Assembly: GCA_016165875.1 (NCBI GenBank)
Contig: JABBOT010000002.1
Coordinates: forward strand, 2,939,540 to 3,003,539
Direction: 5' to 3'
DNA from: Acanthopleura granulata
Lineage: Eukaryota > Mollusca > Polyplacophora > Chitonida > Chitonidae
Length of the DNA stretch: 64,000 nt
In this document: piece by piece, positions 27,756 to 40,874 of the stretch
How positions within the stretch are numbered: the stretch's first letter is position 1
Layout of the letters: each line of letters starts with the position of its first letter
Position numbers and translations under genes: made by a program
The notes under the pieces: model-generated
Databases searched by the model: none
Seen by the model: only the letters and a program-made list of their open reading frames with translations
Told to the model about the DNA's origin: nothing

Positions 27756-28032
27756 CTAATTTATTCTTTTAATTTTACAGAGGTACATAGGACCAAAATT
27801 GGCCCTCAATGTAGGCAACACTAGCTGACCAAATCGACAGTTATCGAAAAATCGGAAAGTATTGCTGAAAACTTTGCTCATCCAGCTGATATTTTCCACA
27901 GCCACATCAATCTTGGTTGTGTTCCAGAGGTCTTCAAAAGCAGCCTGTATGACACCATCATTCTGAGTTGGGGCCAGGCTACAAGTTGAGTACACCACAG
28001 TTCCACCTGGTTTACAGCTCTTTATTCCAGCT
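27756..28032 (-). CDS. NSUN4: NSUN4-like rRNA m5C methyltransferase, last coding exon
   Basis: This is the C-terminal exon of a homologue of NSUN4, the mitochondrial enzyme that methylates C5 of a cytosine in small-subunit rRNA using S-adenosylmethionine and that acts with MTERF4 in mitoribosome assembly. The acceptor is ttgttttag at 28033-28041; one base completes the codon split with the exon at 28478-28602, then 92 codons run to TAG. VVYSTCSLAPTQND carries the motif VI Thr-Cys whose cysteine is the catalytic nucleophile in the NSUN family. The exon ends with LRANFGPMYLCKIKR, a close match to the vertebrate NSUN4 C-terminus (NFGPMYFCK), which separates it from NSUN2, 3, 5 and 6. The phase (2 to stop) agrees with the preceding exon. 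Confidence 0.93.
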
Positions 28033-28477
28033 CTAAAACAAGAGACAACGGAACACAGTCATATATACACGTTTAAGTTATAAAGGGGAGATCACTCTCA
28101 GAGACAATAAAAATCTTTTCAAGCAGACCACCCATCAAAGGAGAAGCTGAGAGGCTGAAAACAAAAACAGAGAGGACATAAAAGTATGGACTTTCAATGT
28201 TTGCATGTGTAATAGCATGTGATAGGTATCCCTTATTTGTGGAGATATACATGTATTCTGCGTTCAAAAATAAACATGCTCCAATTTCTCTTAGTTGTGA
28301 TTAATATTACATTCAACATGTCAACATTTCACTTAGGTCAGAAAAGGAAACAGGTATCTGGACAACCTCCAAAGCCATGTCCAGACCAGATTGATCTCAA
28401 ACGCTCGACTTTATTGGTCAAGCACGTGGAAATAATAAAACATAAACCATGCCATTCATCATGCCATCAGTACTCAC

Positions 28478-28602
28478 AACAAGAGCTCCTTCTGTTTAGT
28501 TGTAATCTGGAGCCTGTCATTAATTCGTCCCGGTTTGAACAAGTTGTTTTCCTCTGTCGTCAGGACATGTCTGTCTGTGCTACATGGGACATCTACCAGC
28601 AC
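28478..28602 (-). CDS. NSUN4: NSUN4-like methyltransferase, motif IV exon
   Basis: A 125-base exon with acceptor tgcctacag and donor gtgagta (phase 0 to 2). It begins VLVDVPCSTDRH, the motif IV Pro-Cys segment whose cysteine releases the product in NSUN enzymes, followed by EENNLFKPGR, which matches the vertebrate NSUN4 EENNIF stretch. Joined to the last exon it reads through in frame (ending ELL, then LAGIKSCKPGG). Both family cysteines are present, so the enzyme is expected to be active. Confidence 0.93.
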
Positions 28603-28728
28603 CTGTAGGCAAAGATTTATACTGATGGTAAGAGTATGAACAGCCCTGGAAGATCTTACAGCAGAAATGTGTAAAAAAAAAATTTAGGGACTGCAAAATC
28701 CCTCAAATAACTACGGAAATCAGGAATA

Positions 28729-28981
28729 ATTTATTTATTTATCTGATTGATGTTTTACGCTGTACTCAAGGATATTTCACTTATACGACAGCAACCAGCA
28801 TTATGGTGGGAGGAAACCGGGTTGAGCCTGGCAGAAACCCACAACCATCCCCAGGTTGCTGGCTGACCTTCCCACGTATGTCTTGAGAGCATGAGCTGAA
28901 CTCACAGCAACCACATTGGCGGGAGGCTTTTTAGGTCATCGTGCTGCACTAGCATGCTAACTGACTGAGCAACGGAGGCCC
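28729..28981 (-). mobile_element. tRNA-derived SINE, full length
   Basis: A reverse-oriented copy inside an NSUN4 intron. The tail complement is at the left (atttatttatctgattgatg), the body is shared with the family, and the tRNA-like head is at the right (ctaactgactgagcaacgga). Confidence 0.85.
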
Positions 28982-29842
28982 CAGAAACCAAGAATAAAAT
29001 GAAGTCAAAAAAGTCACTGATTTATTTAGGTTCACTTGCATGAAGCCCTCTTCACCAGGGTTTCACTAGGTCTGTTTTGCAGCCAGTAAACGGACTTATT
29101 CCCCCGCCAAACCTATCAAAAATTCCCCCCAAACATGCAAAATAAGTGAGGAAAAAAAGCTTTTCAATCACCAGTTGAATATCTAAATCCGCTCACAGAT
29201 ATGTTAGCAGTAATGAGTAGTAAAAACTCCAAGCTAACCAATCAGCAAACTCCTGTGTGTCCAGTACTTCACCAACGAGTCCCATTCTTGAATCTGTCAT
29301 TGCGTTTCACAATAGTGTCATGTATCATGCAAAGGTTGCACTGATACAGTTATGTGTTGTCCACCTACATGGACTAAGGGTGTTATTTTAAAATTCTGAC
29401 ATTTATCATAACCACCAGATGAACTCAGGATGTTACTTTACAATAATGATATTCACTGGTGCTCATCACCCAAACTCAACAAAATCACCACAGATCGCCA
29501 AACTTGAAGATGATATAACTGCTCTTGGTGAGGTTCGCGCTCATATCTCGCAAACTTACATGTATTCAAAGCTGACAAAAAAGGTAATAAATTAAGAAGA
29601 CAGGATTTGAGATTCAACCGAAAAACAACATAGAAATGGGCAAAAGAGGTGTCCATCCAGAAGAACTAAGTTAAGTGTAGGTCAGTGAGGCTCTTCACGG
29701 GGCTGGACAGCCTGAAAAGGTCACTACTTTCAGTGCAATTCTGGGGACAGATGGGCGTAACCGATGTATCACTTTACACATTTTGTTAGCGCCAAATTTC
29801 GTCGACTGGAGACGTATATTTTCTACATTCATATCTTCACCA

Positions 29843-29880
29843 GCGTATATATATATATATATATATATATAAACATATAT
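29843..29880. repeat. (TA)n microsatellite
   Basis: A run of about 13 uninterrupted TA units followed by imperfect ones, in an NSUN4 intron. Confidence 0.9.
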
Positions 29881-30464
29881 ATGTGAAATCAACCAATAAA
29901 TTTATTATTATCTCATTTATTAATGAGAATTCTTAAGCCGATGATTACCAGCCCATGCCATGCAATGGTTTAACCCGTAGCCGTTAAGAAAACACACGCA
30001 GTCTAAATTCGGTTACCCAGACCAGCAAGCTTCAGGCAATCATCACAAAGTGTTCTGATATAAAACTTATTTGAGCTGTAACAATTATAAAAGGCCTAAA
30101 ATTTGTTCAGCAAACTGTACGCCATGATGACAGCAAGATCTCGCATAGATTTCAAGTTTTGTGGGCTGATTTGAGTAAATTCACCATATGCTGGCTTTGT
30201 GAGTGGAAATAAATGTCTTTAACAGCAGTGTATTACGTATCCAGTAAAATTCAGAGGTAAATGAAGCAGCAGGAAATGGGTGAAAAGAGGATTTCAGGTA
30301 TCCCCCTCACGCACACATGCACTTGCTAAACCTGCTTTTTTTCTCTGGTGGAAAACCCTGTAATAACGATACCAGCACACACCTTCCATGGCAACCACCG
30401 CTGCAGGCATTACATCACCTTGGTAGTTACATGTACTTGATGTTAAGAGGGCTTCATGCAAATG

Positions 30465-30598
30465 GGCCCAGCAACCTGAAGATGGTCATGAGTTTCACCT
30501 GCAGTATCTGTCCGGTTTCCTCCCACTATTATCCTGGACACTGTCGTGTAAGTAAAATATTCTTGAAAACTGCATAAAACACCAACCAAATAAATACC
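30465..30598 (+). mobile_element. tRNA-derived SINE, diverged and head-truncated
   Basis: Sense-oriented copy with the body (cagcaacctgaagatggtca, ggtttcctcccactatt) and tail (attcttgaaaactgc, then aaccaaataaata). It is more diverged than the copies at 608 or 39610. Confidence 0.75.
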
Positions 30599-30818
30599 TA
30601 ATTTGAACAATGTAACCAGACAAACGACAGACTATACAGATATTTTCAATTATAGTTATCAATTAGTGTATAATTCTGTCAATTGTTGACAATTCCATTG
30701 ATTTTTTGTTAGTAATTATAATTAAAACAAACTGACAACTTTGTAAAAACGTAATATGAAGAAAAAACTAAATGCATGCTTTATAGTGCTTGATCTGATG
30801 TACAACTGTAGAGCCCAG

Positions 30819-30922
30819 CTTGTCAGAGGAACATCAAATGTTGTACCCACCTTGTCAAACAGAGGAACATCAAACGTTGTACCCACCTTGTCAAACAGAG
30901 GAACATCAAACGTTGCACCCAC
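30819..30922 (-). repeat. 36-bp in-frame tandem array carrying a splice donor
   Basis: Three copies of 36, 36 and 32 bases. On the minus strand each begins gtgggtacaacgtttgatgt, and the full units end in gacaag, so every junction reads GACAAG/gtgggt, a good splice donor. In one frame the unit reads VGTTFDVPLFDK. The end, FDK, followed by VLVDVPC of the next NSUN4 exon, matches the family arrangement of an aromatic residue, Asp and a basic residue just before motif IV. Confidence 0.85.
30887..30922 (-). CDS. NSUN4: Possible NSUN4 micro-exon (end of the motif III region)
   Basis: The first copy of the 36-bp repeat, 12 codons (VGATFDVPLFDK), has catcag immediately upstream and the donor gtgggt downstream; phase 0 at both ends fits the next exon (VLVDVPC). 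A stop lies seven codons upstream in this frame, so if the piece is coding it must be a very short exon. The acceptor has a poor pyrimidine tract. The alternative is that only the donor and a few codons were copied here from a real exon that I could not find. Confidence 0.35.
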
Positions 30923-30952
30923 CTGATGCATGTGGGGTGTTTATTTTTGCAG

Positions 30953-31008
30953 TAAAATCCGTGCCAAGCTAGGACTGAAGCCTCTGGAGATACCCTCTAC
31001 TGAGACAG
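30953..31008 (+). CDS. SART1-like exon on the strand opposite NSUN4
   Basis: A 56-base segment with acceptor tatttttgcag and donor gtatgt. It encodes 18 whole codons, KIRAKLGLKPLEIPSTET, with phase 2 at entry and phase 1 at exit. The stretch RAKLGLKPLE is characteristic of SART1, a component of the U4/U6.U5 tri-snRNP in the spliceosome. No phase-matched neighbouring SART1 exon was found on this strand, so it may be a stranded exon, part of a broken copy or a chance match. It starts only 30 bases from the 36-bp donor array. Confidence 0.35.
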
Positions 31009-33061
31009 GTATGTTATCACATCGGGCATATTAATATTACCATATCATAAGGCATTGGGCAATTCTTGAAAAGTGTGTTTAAATTTAAGTCAGACTTCAT
31101 TGAAGTTCTGTGTTAGTACAAATCAAATGACAGTGACTGTAGCCCATACTTTAATTTGACTAAATTTGACTTCTACATTTGAACAACGGAATTGCATGAT
31201 TTGAATGTTCTGCAGAAATATTCCATTGATATATACTTATATGCAGTTCTGATTTGATAGTGGATTCTCTTCAACAACAGTTCAAGTTCCACATAGTACA
31301 AAAGAAGGCACATATACAGCTCGGATCTACACTGGGCTATGCTCTGTGTGGAAATAGTCCTATTGGACAAAATCAGGGCATTCACTACATAACAATCATA
31401 AAAGTTATGTTTTTAACATTACATTTACAAATTTTAATTTGCAGTTAGCAGTGATGCTAATAAAAATAATAATGAAAATAATGTAAAATCTATACAATCT
31501 TGAGTTATTTAAATGCTCTGAAAGGAGAACACAAGAAAATTGGAAGAAAAATTCACTTTTCTGCACCTTCACATTTTAAATGATATTTTAAAGACATCAA
31601 TGTTTAAAGTCTTTAAAAGTATTTTGTTTAAATCATATTCAGGAGAGCAAGTTCACGTCATGGTGTTAAATTGCTTTTAACGAATGTTTTTTTTTAACAA
31701 AGATTTACATTGGAATACTTTTTCTGGTAGTAAATGATAAAATATTTTATATATTTGATATTTTCATACTCAGACGATTTCTTCTGTTAATATATCAGCA
31801 AGTGACCAGGAAGGTTTGATCTGAGTGAACAGTAACTAGGAGTGCATGAGTTTCTTTTTACTGAATATCTAACCACCTGGAGCTTGAAGGAAGACGCAGC
31901 AAATAATGAACATTACCGTTATGAGTCATAAAAGCTGCTCTATTTTCATCAAGTGCAAAACTTTAACATGATTGCTCTTTTGTTCACAAACATGAAATAA
32001 TTTTTCTGCCTCGTTTGTTTTGCAAAAGCAGCCATATTCAGGGATATGGCCAATGAGTATGACGTACCCAGAGAACCATTAATTCTCTTCAAACTCCCAA
32101 CAGGGCTATTTTGTGAAAATGTTTTAGATATATGCAAAAAAAAAAAGAAAATGGACAGCCAACTGTTTGAGGACGAGGTCGCAGGCCTATCTTTGGCATA
32201 TATCTTTGGCATATTTGAAAAACAACACTTTTTTATTTTCTTTCCTAGTTTTTGGGTAACATAATGGACGCCATCAACTTTGTGATGTTTTAACAGTTCA
32301 GTATTTTCCTGATGCGTCATACCATTGCAAGCACAACATGGGCCACAGGTGATCACAAAAAAGGTCAGATTTTATGACGTCCTACCTGAAAGCATGAAAC
32401 TTTTTCTCTCAACCTCGTACACTGGATACGTCATGTAATATGTAGGTCATGTAATATCTGTTTTTTAGCTGTGTGAGACCTTTGGCCTATGTTTCCTGGG
32501 TTAAACATTTTACTGATGTGATAAAATGTTATTTTTAACACAGACAAAAAGTGACACGCACTATCAGTCAAGTGAAATAAGTTTATGTCCAATGTCTACT
32601 CCTGAATAATAATTTTTGTCCTTGTCATTAGTTAGAAATCACTAAAAATCCACTGTGGTATTAATACTTCTTCCCATTGAGAAAAAAGGCTTTGATGCTT
32701 TCTATACATGTAAGTCATCGACTTTTCAAAGGCCCTAAATAAGAAGTGTTTTGATTGGCTAATGGCATGGCCTCAAGCAATGGTTGCGTCAAAATGGAAT
32801 TTTATATCATTAATAAGCAAAAGTCTTGGGCTTTCCTTTAATACCACGATTAGCTCCCTTTTCCTTTAAAACAAATATTGCTGAACACACTGGCCTGTTG
32901 TTTCAAGTACAAGGGCACTTGCTCTGCTTAGCTTTTCAAGGTAACCATTACCAAACTGTATCTGAAGTAATAGCCGGCGAGTGATTCTTTCATGTGGTTT
33001 ATGTGGTTTCATACCACACTTGAGAATTTTGCACTTATGTGACTATCAGTTTTAAGTGTGC

Positions 33062-33296
33062 AGAAAGCTGGAGTGCCAGAAGTGAGCCACCGACCTCTGC
33101 AAGGTAACTGAGAAGCCTTCTTACTTGAAGCCGCAGTAAAATATTTATTTTTTTATTTATTTGATTGGTGTTTTACGCTGTACTCAAGAATATTTCAAGC
33201 AGTAAAATAAGTGGGAGCTGGATACCAACTGGCGACATTGTGGTCAAGGGCCTGACAGTCAAAAGGGGCAAGTGCTTTAACTGCTTTAGTGTCTCC
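33062..33296 (-). mobile_element. Old repeat interrupted by a SINE fragment
   Basis: The outer parts (33062-33139 and about 33199-33296) belong to the second dispersed family (gagccaccgacctctgcaag). Between them, 33140-33198 is a reverse-oriented tail fragment of the tRNA-derived SINE (tttatttgattggtgtttta, then tgtactcaagaatatttcaa). The nesting shows that the tRNA-derived SINE is the younger of the two. Confidence 0.6.
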
Positions 33297-33337
33297 ATAA
33301 AAAATGATCTCTTATAAATTCTGCGCTCTAGACCTTA

Positions 33338-35512
<2,175 letters not shown>

Positions 35513-35740
35513 CAAAAACAGTACATGTAAATGCCTTCAATCTGAAACATTTATCGTATCATTTTTCAACATTCACCGAAACACTTTAGGTAACTTCTGG
35601 AACTCTTTACCTGAACTCAGTATACTAAACAGTACAATACAACATATTTTCCTTGTGGTCTGAGTTCATATTTAAGCTTTTTTGTAGAAACTGGAGCCTG
35701 CACAAACACGTTAAATTTTACCAACATGTACAGTACTTAC

Positions 35741-36410
35741 CCAGCACTCCGGTATTGTCTGCTTTCGGTGCCGGGAAATCACGAACATCAGCTTGAGGGT
35801 AAACACACGCTTTCAAATGTTGGGGTATATTTATCCTGGAGTTCTCTATAACAGGCACCTGGATATCATGAGGTTCGTAAATGCTCCGAGACATTTCTTG
35901 ATCTTTTAACAACTGCTTGGCTGAGTACACTTTCTGCGCTGGCATAAAGCTACTGTGAAGGTCTTGATTCAGCCTGGAAGGCGTTCCCGGAACACCACCG
36001 TTTTCTGTTCCCTCTGGTAAAAAAGAAGCATTTTGCTGTTCAGGTTCCTCCATTACAGGTAGATCTGCTGAGGTCATCTCCCGTTTATCATATTCATGTG
36101 AGTCTTGCGTCCTCCGATTTTCTTCCTCTCTCTGTGACACTGTTCCCTCAGCATCCTCAACATTTTGACTCAATCTAATATTACTTAACAAGTTGGCACT
36201 GGTAAGGAAATTATATGCTCCCCTCGACTGGAGCTCTTTCATGACTGTATCTGGGGAGGCATGAAAGTTATTCACTAAGGCACAGTACTTTTGTGGGGAC
36301 AATAGAGAGATACGAATCGACGGCCAAAGATTTCCATATACTGGGCTGTAGAACTGGTCAAAATGTTCCAGAGCTAGTTCTGTGGCTTCCTTCTTTCTAA
36401 ATTGTGTGGC
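35741..36410 (-). CDS. NSUN4: NSUN4-like methyltransferase, N-terminal exon
   Basis: A 670-base exon with acceptor gctttgtttcag and donor gtaagtactg (phase 0 to 1). Near its start it encodes LALEHFDQFYSPVYG, then LWPSIRISLLSPQKYCALVN. This matches the NSUN4-specific N-terminal block, which lies ahead of the catalytic domain. The end, DFPAPKADNTGVL, matches the NSUN4 segment just before EYYLMDAAS and joins in frame to the exon at 33376-33507. Between the two conserved blocks lies a hydrophilic insert of about 140 residues rich in Glu, Ser and Gln. It is much longer than the same linker in vertebrate NSUN4 and is probably disordered. The upstream exon with the start codon and mitochondrial targeting sequence is not securely identified. 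Confidence 0.92.
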
Positions 36411-37147
36411 CTGAAACAAAGCAGCAAAATTTATATCACTGTGTTTCGGGCTTCAAACTATTTCAACTTCTCACACTTGGACTAATTTAAAATTTAAAAA
36501 ATCATATGAAAATTGCTGATACAAAAATATATTTCCTACAAAATATTATAATGGTACACATAAAAAAAAATAATGCCACACCTAAAAATTCATAGTTACA
36601 CTTTCAACAAAGACAACTATTTCCAACAAGCTTTATCATCTGTTGCAGTTTTCTACCACTGAAATGAATGAGCTCTAGTGGTCAGGACAGGTCACACTTT
36701 TGTGCCTATTCTAGACTGCGTAAAGGCCATTCAGCACTTCAGATGTATATATAAATGCTGCCTACTGCTATTGGGAAAACCAGGGGAAAAATGAATTTAT
36801 TAGTAGGTATGGAAATCACAGCAATTGCGATCTTTAGGTGAAAACATACAGGTACAGAATTCTAACAAAAATCAGTTCTAAATGGTTATAACCGTTAAGG
36901 TTTCTTAAGATGCACACATCGTACATCAAGGTAAAATCACAATACGGCTAAATGCTGGCAATGTGGTGCCATATTACACCCTAATATTTCATTCATTTGA
37001 TGTACAAAAGAACATTTAAAAAAGGCTTTTTCTTCCTTATAGTTTGAAAACTGGACACGAGACTACGGCCAAACCAGGAAGCTGGATATATTATGAGGCC
37101 TCAGATTCATGATCAGTGTTCAAGAACTACATATTTGAAATTTCTGT

Positions 37148-37225
37148 TGCATTTATTCATTTGATTGGTGTTTTAACACTGTGCTCAACAATATTTCACT
37201 TTGTACAACAGCTGCCAGCATTAGG
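37148..37225 (-). mobile_element. SINE 3' fragment
   Basis: A diverged reverse-oriented tail fragment (catttgattggtgttttaac, then aatatttcactttgtacaac). Confidence 0.65.
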
Positions 37226-37370
37226 CCATTGAAACTTCATTACCAGTTTCCTGTCACCAACCACATGTATTCTTACTACATTTTTTTTCATATGTTTTTT
37301 TCATTATTTACCCGTTTTTTAGAAACTCACAGCTCCATTTACAGAATACTTTTTGGAACTTTGCTCTTTT

Positions 37371-37510
37371 TTAATCTGTGCGACTCGGTGCCATTATATA
37401 ATATGAAGCTTTGTCAGGCCACTGTCTAAAACTTGTGGGGGTGCATATAAAGCTGGGTAACTCTAACACTAAGCCATTAGTACATAAACAGAGATATAAG
37501 GGAATTTCAT
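37371..37510 (-). CDS. Unrecognised protein, third and last coding exon
   Basis: Two bases followed by 46 codons, the last a stop. Entry phase 1 matches the exit phase of the exon at 38323-38465. It encodes EIPLYLCLCTNGLVLEL and WPDKASYYIMAPSRTD at the C-terminus. The acceptor (ggggactacag) has a weak pyrimidine tract, which lowers confidence. I do not recognise the family. Confidence 0.4.
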
Positions 37511-37627
37511 CTGTAGTCCCCTGCATTTCAGGTACTAGTATATAAATAATGATTAATGAAAACTGGGACTTCGCCCACATCCTCGGGAAAAATTCTCATG
37601 ACGGGAAACTAGCGATCAAATTTCATT

Positions 37628-37803
37628 AACCTTATGGTGGGAAACTGGGCAGAGTCCAGGGGAAACCCATGACATCTGCAGGCTGCTGGCAAACCTTCCC
37701 ATGTACATCCGGGGAGGAGCTGAGTTTGAGATGGACTTGAACTCACAGCGCACCCAGGTCATTATGCTGCACAAATGAGCCAGATCCCTTGCCCCGGAGA
37801 CCC
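37628..37803 (-). mobile_element. tRNA-derived SINE, tail-truncated
   Basis: A reverse-oriented copy with the body (ttatggtgggaaactgggca, caggctgctggcaaacc) and a diverged tRNA-like head ending gccccggagacccc. The tail is missing on the left. Confidence 0.75.
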
Positions 37804-38322
37804 CAACTTCTGTTGTATTAACTACAAGACCCCTTGGCCAGTAAAGGCCTTTAAAGCTATACAACAAACTGACAGTATTATTGCCCCTGACACATGTTAT
37901 ATTTATTTTACAAACTGATATGCTATTGTTTATATATGTCAAACAAAAGTCTTTATTAACATTAGTCACACATGGAAAGTACTTATTTGATTGTGTTTTA
38001 TGCCAGTATTTCACTTGTACGATTTATTTCTCACTGAAACAACTTAATAGCTTGCAACATCATACATGTTAATTCGGCTGATGTATGCCATATTAGTCGA
38101 AAGACATATTTATATATATGATATATATATACATATATATATATTTATAGCTCTTTGATTTATTTTCTTGATTGTTGTGCAACACCATATTCAAGAATAT
38201 TTCACTTACACAATGGATGAGAATTTTATGTGTTGCACAAGTTGCAAAGAAAAGCACTAGTGAGTACAGATTAAACTATACCAAAAGATCCCACTGATGA
38301 ACACGTTTTTTTCTGTTCTCAC

Positions 38323-38465
38323 CTTTTTTACCACATTTCACAAAGGTAACAGCACAGGCCAGGTCACCTGACTCAGGCTCCCTGGTACGTGCTTGTAAGA
38401 CGACTGACAGCACACGCATGTAGGCCAACAAGTAAGAGATGTAACTGTATCGTGGACAACTTTTC
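38323..38465 (-). CDS. Unrecognised protein, second exon
   Basis: A 143-base exon (phase 2 to 1) with acceptor ctggtctgttgag and a strong donor, AAAAAAG/gtgagaac. It encodes SYISYLLAYMRVLSVVLQAR and later DLACAVTFVKCGKK, which looks like a folded, partly hydrophobic domain. An alternative acceptor at 38498 would start the exon 32 bases earlier but breaks the phase with the upstream exon. The phase match on both sides is the main evidence that it is real. Confidence 0.5.
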
Positions 38466-39248
38466 CTCAACAGACCAGGAAGATTTATGAGATTTTCCTT
38501 AGACAGAATTGTTTTAAAAGAAAAGACAACAAAAAATATAAACAAAGTTATTTCAGAAAAGGGGTCGATTTAGACCTAAATGAGCATAGGCCTTTTTTCG
38601 TGACGTGCTTGACAACTCTATAAATCCCATTTTAATCTGGAATTCTTACAGGGCCATAGGATACGCCATTTCAGAGAAACCTAAAACACGATGTCACATC
38701 ATCCATACCCTACGCTCTTCAGTGTCAGGGACAAGACACTCATTTGTGTGTGAAGTATTGTCCCTGTTATTATTACAATCTAAGGTCATACATCGTGGCC
38801 TCTTGCTTGAGACCTTGGGGAATAACCCCAGACGTGTTCCACTACCACTTTCTTGTTGAATATGGCTTTTAAGTATATTGTCTTGTATTCACAACAAAAA
38901 CAGCTGATTAAACACCACTTCTATATGGCAATGTGGTGACTAGGATCTGGGGATGTCACAGAAGAAACAGATGTCTTCTCGGGTGATAGAAATATCTTGC
39001 CCTTGACTGATTAAAATTGAGAAGGTGGCAGCTTGGTTGATTTTCCCAAAGTGAGTGTTTTGGCTTACTTTGAACTGTAATATTTTGGTTATCCTACATC
39101 ACAAAAATAAAAAGAGACATATTTTAAAATATGAATAGAAGTCTTTATTGATATATATATACATTTGGTCTAGTGTTGTCTTTTCTTTTAAAGGCAAAAG
39201 AGTGAGACAGTTGATAAATCATAAAATTATCGCCCAAATATCAGGAAA

Positions 39249-39375
39249 ATGACTGTTACAAACAAGGCGGCTAAGGTCAACTCTTGTGTAAACACAGTGC
39301 ACGTTCGTGTGAAACATGGAAAAACGGCGAAAATGGAAGAAAACCCAGCTCGTCAGCAAGAATTTTTTGTTACTG
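39249..39375 (+). CDS. Candidate first exon, unrecognised
   Basis: ATG at 39249, 42 codons plus one base, then a strong donor gtaagtt at 39376. The translation begins MTVTNKAAKVNSCVNTVHV and is basic. It may be an alternative upstream exon of the zinc-finger gene that begins 3.4 kb downstream, but joining it to the 5' untranslated exon there gives an early stop. No other partner exon was found. Confidence 0.25.
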
Positions 39376-39609
39376 GTAAGTTAATATGCACGCTAGTGAT
39401 TTTCTGGCCAACATTTGAATGGCTGCATGGCAGATATTTACTGATAAGTCCTTAATCAGAAGAGCAATATTTCAGAACATGAAATACATTGTAACTCGCT
39501 TACATACCAATCGCAGAAGTGAGAGGTACATTACTGTAATTAATAGTTACTATGACGCTATGCACAGTAAGATCTCAAGACTCCATTAATTACAAGACTC
39601 AAGTTTATA

Positions 39610-39853
39610 TTGATTTATTTATTTATTTGATTGGTGTTTTACACCGTACTCAAGAATATTTCACTTATACCACGGCGACCAGCATTATGGTGGGAGGACA
39701 TCAGGCAGAGCACAGGGGAAACCCACAACCACCCGCAGGTTGCTGGCAGACCTTCCCACGGAAGCCAGCAAGAACTCAAAGCAACCGCATGGGTGAGAGG
39801 CTTCGGGTCACTGTGCTGCGATAGCGCACTAACCAACTGAGTCATGGAGGCCA
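39610..39853 (-). mobile_element. tRNA-derived SINE, near full length
   Basis: A reverse-oriented, well-preserved copy with tail (atttatttatttgattggtg), body (cgcaggttgctggcagacct) and tRNA-like head (cgcactaaccaactgagtca) ending in catggaggcca. Confidence 0.88.
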
Positions 39854-40242
39854 CCTCGAGTTTATTGTCTTTGATTTTAAGACTTCCTTGGGGAGTTCTA
39901 AAGACTGGGGCTGTGCCTTTGTTGGTCGCTGACCCAATTTTCTAATGTTTATTGTGAAAAGGGCATTTTTGAATGATTTGATGTCACTCTACCACGTGAC
40001 AGCACCCTGGTTTTTACTCCTACTCTTTACTGTTTTAGTTTTCATTGGGTGGAGTGAATTGTGGTGGTAATTGACAACGGCTTTAAAAGAACACGGTAAA
40101 GCAAAGACGCTGCTCAGTGCTGCTAAGTTCGAACCTCTGTGTGCACATCGTGGTTAGTTTAGTCAGTCTAGTGAAACTTTGGGGAAGAGGTTTGCAGCAA
40201 CAACAACAACACAATACTGAGTAGGGACTAACAGTTACAGGT

Positions 40243-40265
40243 CCAAACACACACACACACACACA
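40243..40265. repeat. (AC)n microsatellite
   Basis: About 11 AC units, preceded at 40197-40210 by a short (AAC)n run. Confidence 0.85.
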
Positions 40266-40685
40266 AGAAACCTTCGCATATGAATCACTGTCGTACCCAT
40301 TTCTTTTTGAATCTGTATCGTTTTTGCATGTACTTGACATTTAGAAAGTCTAAATGTAAAAGTTTTCGCAAACCATCATATCTGATCAACATGTTTTGCT
40401 GGCTGCCATAAGGTGTTTATCACTGTGAGGAGTTTGTAGAGGTGATTGCGATCTTAATAAAAAATACAGACATTGTGCTTATAATGGCTTTAAATCGGAT
40501 TTACTTTTTTGGAAAATATTTTTTGATGTATTTAAGACAACTTTGTTTAACTAGTAATATAAATTATTCCGTTCGAAATGCTAGTCTCGCACAACCGCAC
40601 ATGACAGGCACATGACGGGCTTAAATTGCAATATTTTCTCTCTTATTCACGATTTATTAGATATTCTACTTCCATGATGGTATTT

Positions 40686-40874
40686 TCAAACAGTTTTAAC
40701 ATCTCCTGTTTGGTAACAGAGCGTGGGATATTTGACTTTCTCGAGAAAGCGAATTGCAGTTTTTAGCTTCCTGTTCAATAGTGACGAAAGCTCACAAAGG
40801 CTGGTAAGCAAGACTACGACAGGACGAGCGAAGACAGAAGAGTTCCCGCCCGTCAAAATTGCCGTTTTCGGCAT
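40686..40874 (-). CDS. Candidate N-terminal exon with presequence-like features
   Basis: An ATG-initiated frame of 62 codons beginning MPKTAILTGGNSSVFARPVV. The translation is rich in Ser, Arg, Lys and Leu and nearly lacks acids in its first 25 residues, as expected of a mitochondrial targeting sequence. It lies upstream of NSUN4, whose first exon is missing. However, no consensus donor gives the phase 0 needed to join the exon at 36410, and the three unrecognised exons between are hard to reconcile with this. Treat it as a candidate only. Confidence 0.2.
   Translation of the reverse strand: MPKTAILTGGNSSVFARPVVVLLTSLCELSSLLNRKLKTAIRFLEKVKYPTLCYQTGDVKTV

Noticed and set aside
29460..29598. 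A phase-correct acceptor at 29598 with a minus-strand frame (ALNTCKFARYEREPH) as the missing NSUN4 exon
   Set aside because: The acceptor is good, but the peptide lacks the Asn-Asp and Arg-Leu pattern of this region and no convincing donor gives the needed phase.
31949..32356. A 135-residue minus-strand frame and an overlapping + strand frame inside the NSUN4 gene
   Set aside because: No recognisable domain, no convincing splice borders and low-complexity stretches; they cannot be told from chance.
32888..33060. A minus-strand frame containing ERITRRLLLQ as the missing NSUN4 exon
   Set aside because: It slightly resembles the SRIARL region of the family, but the entry phase is wrong, acceptors with the needed phase meet a stop and the rest does not align.
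39552..39854. Frames of 70-90 residues at SINE copies (also at 695-916, 16057-16437, 55407-55686 and 63685-63921)
   Set aside because: They translate the SINE body and recur with every copy; not genes.
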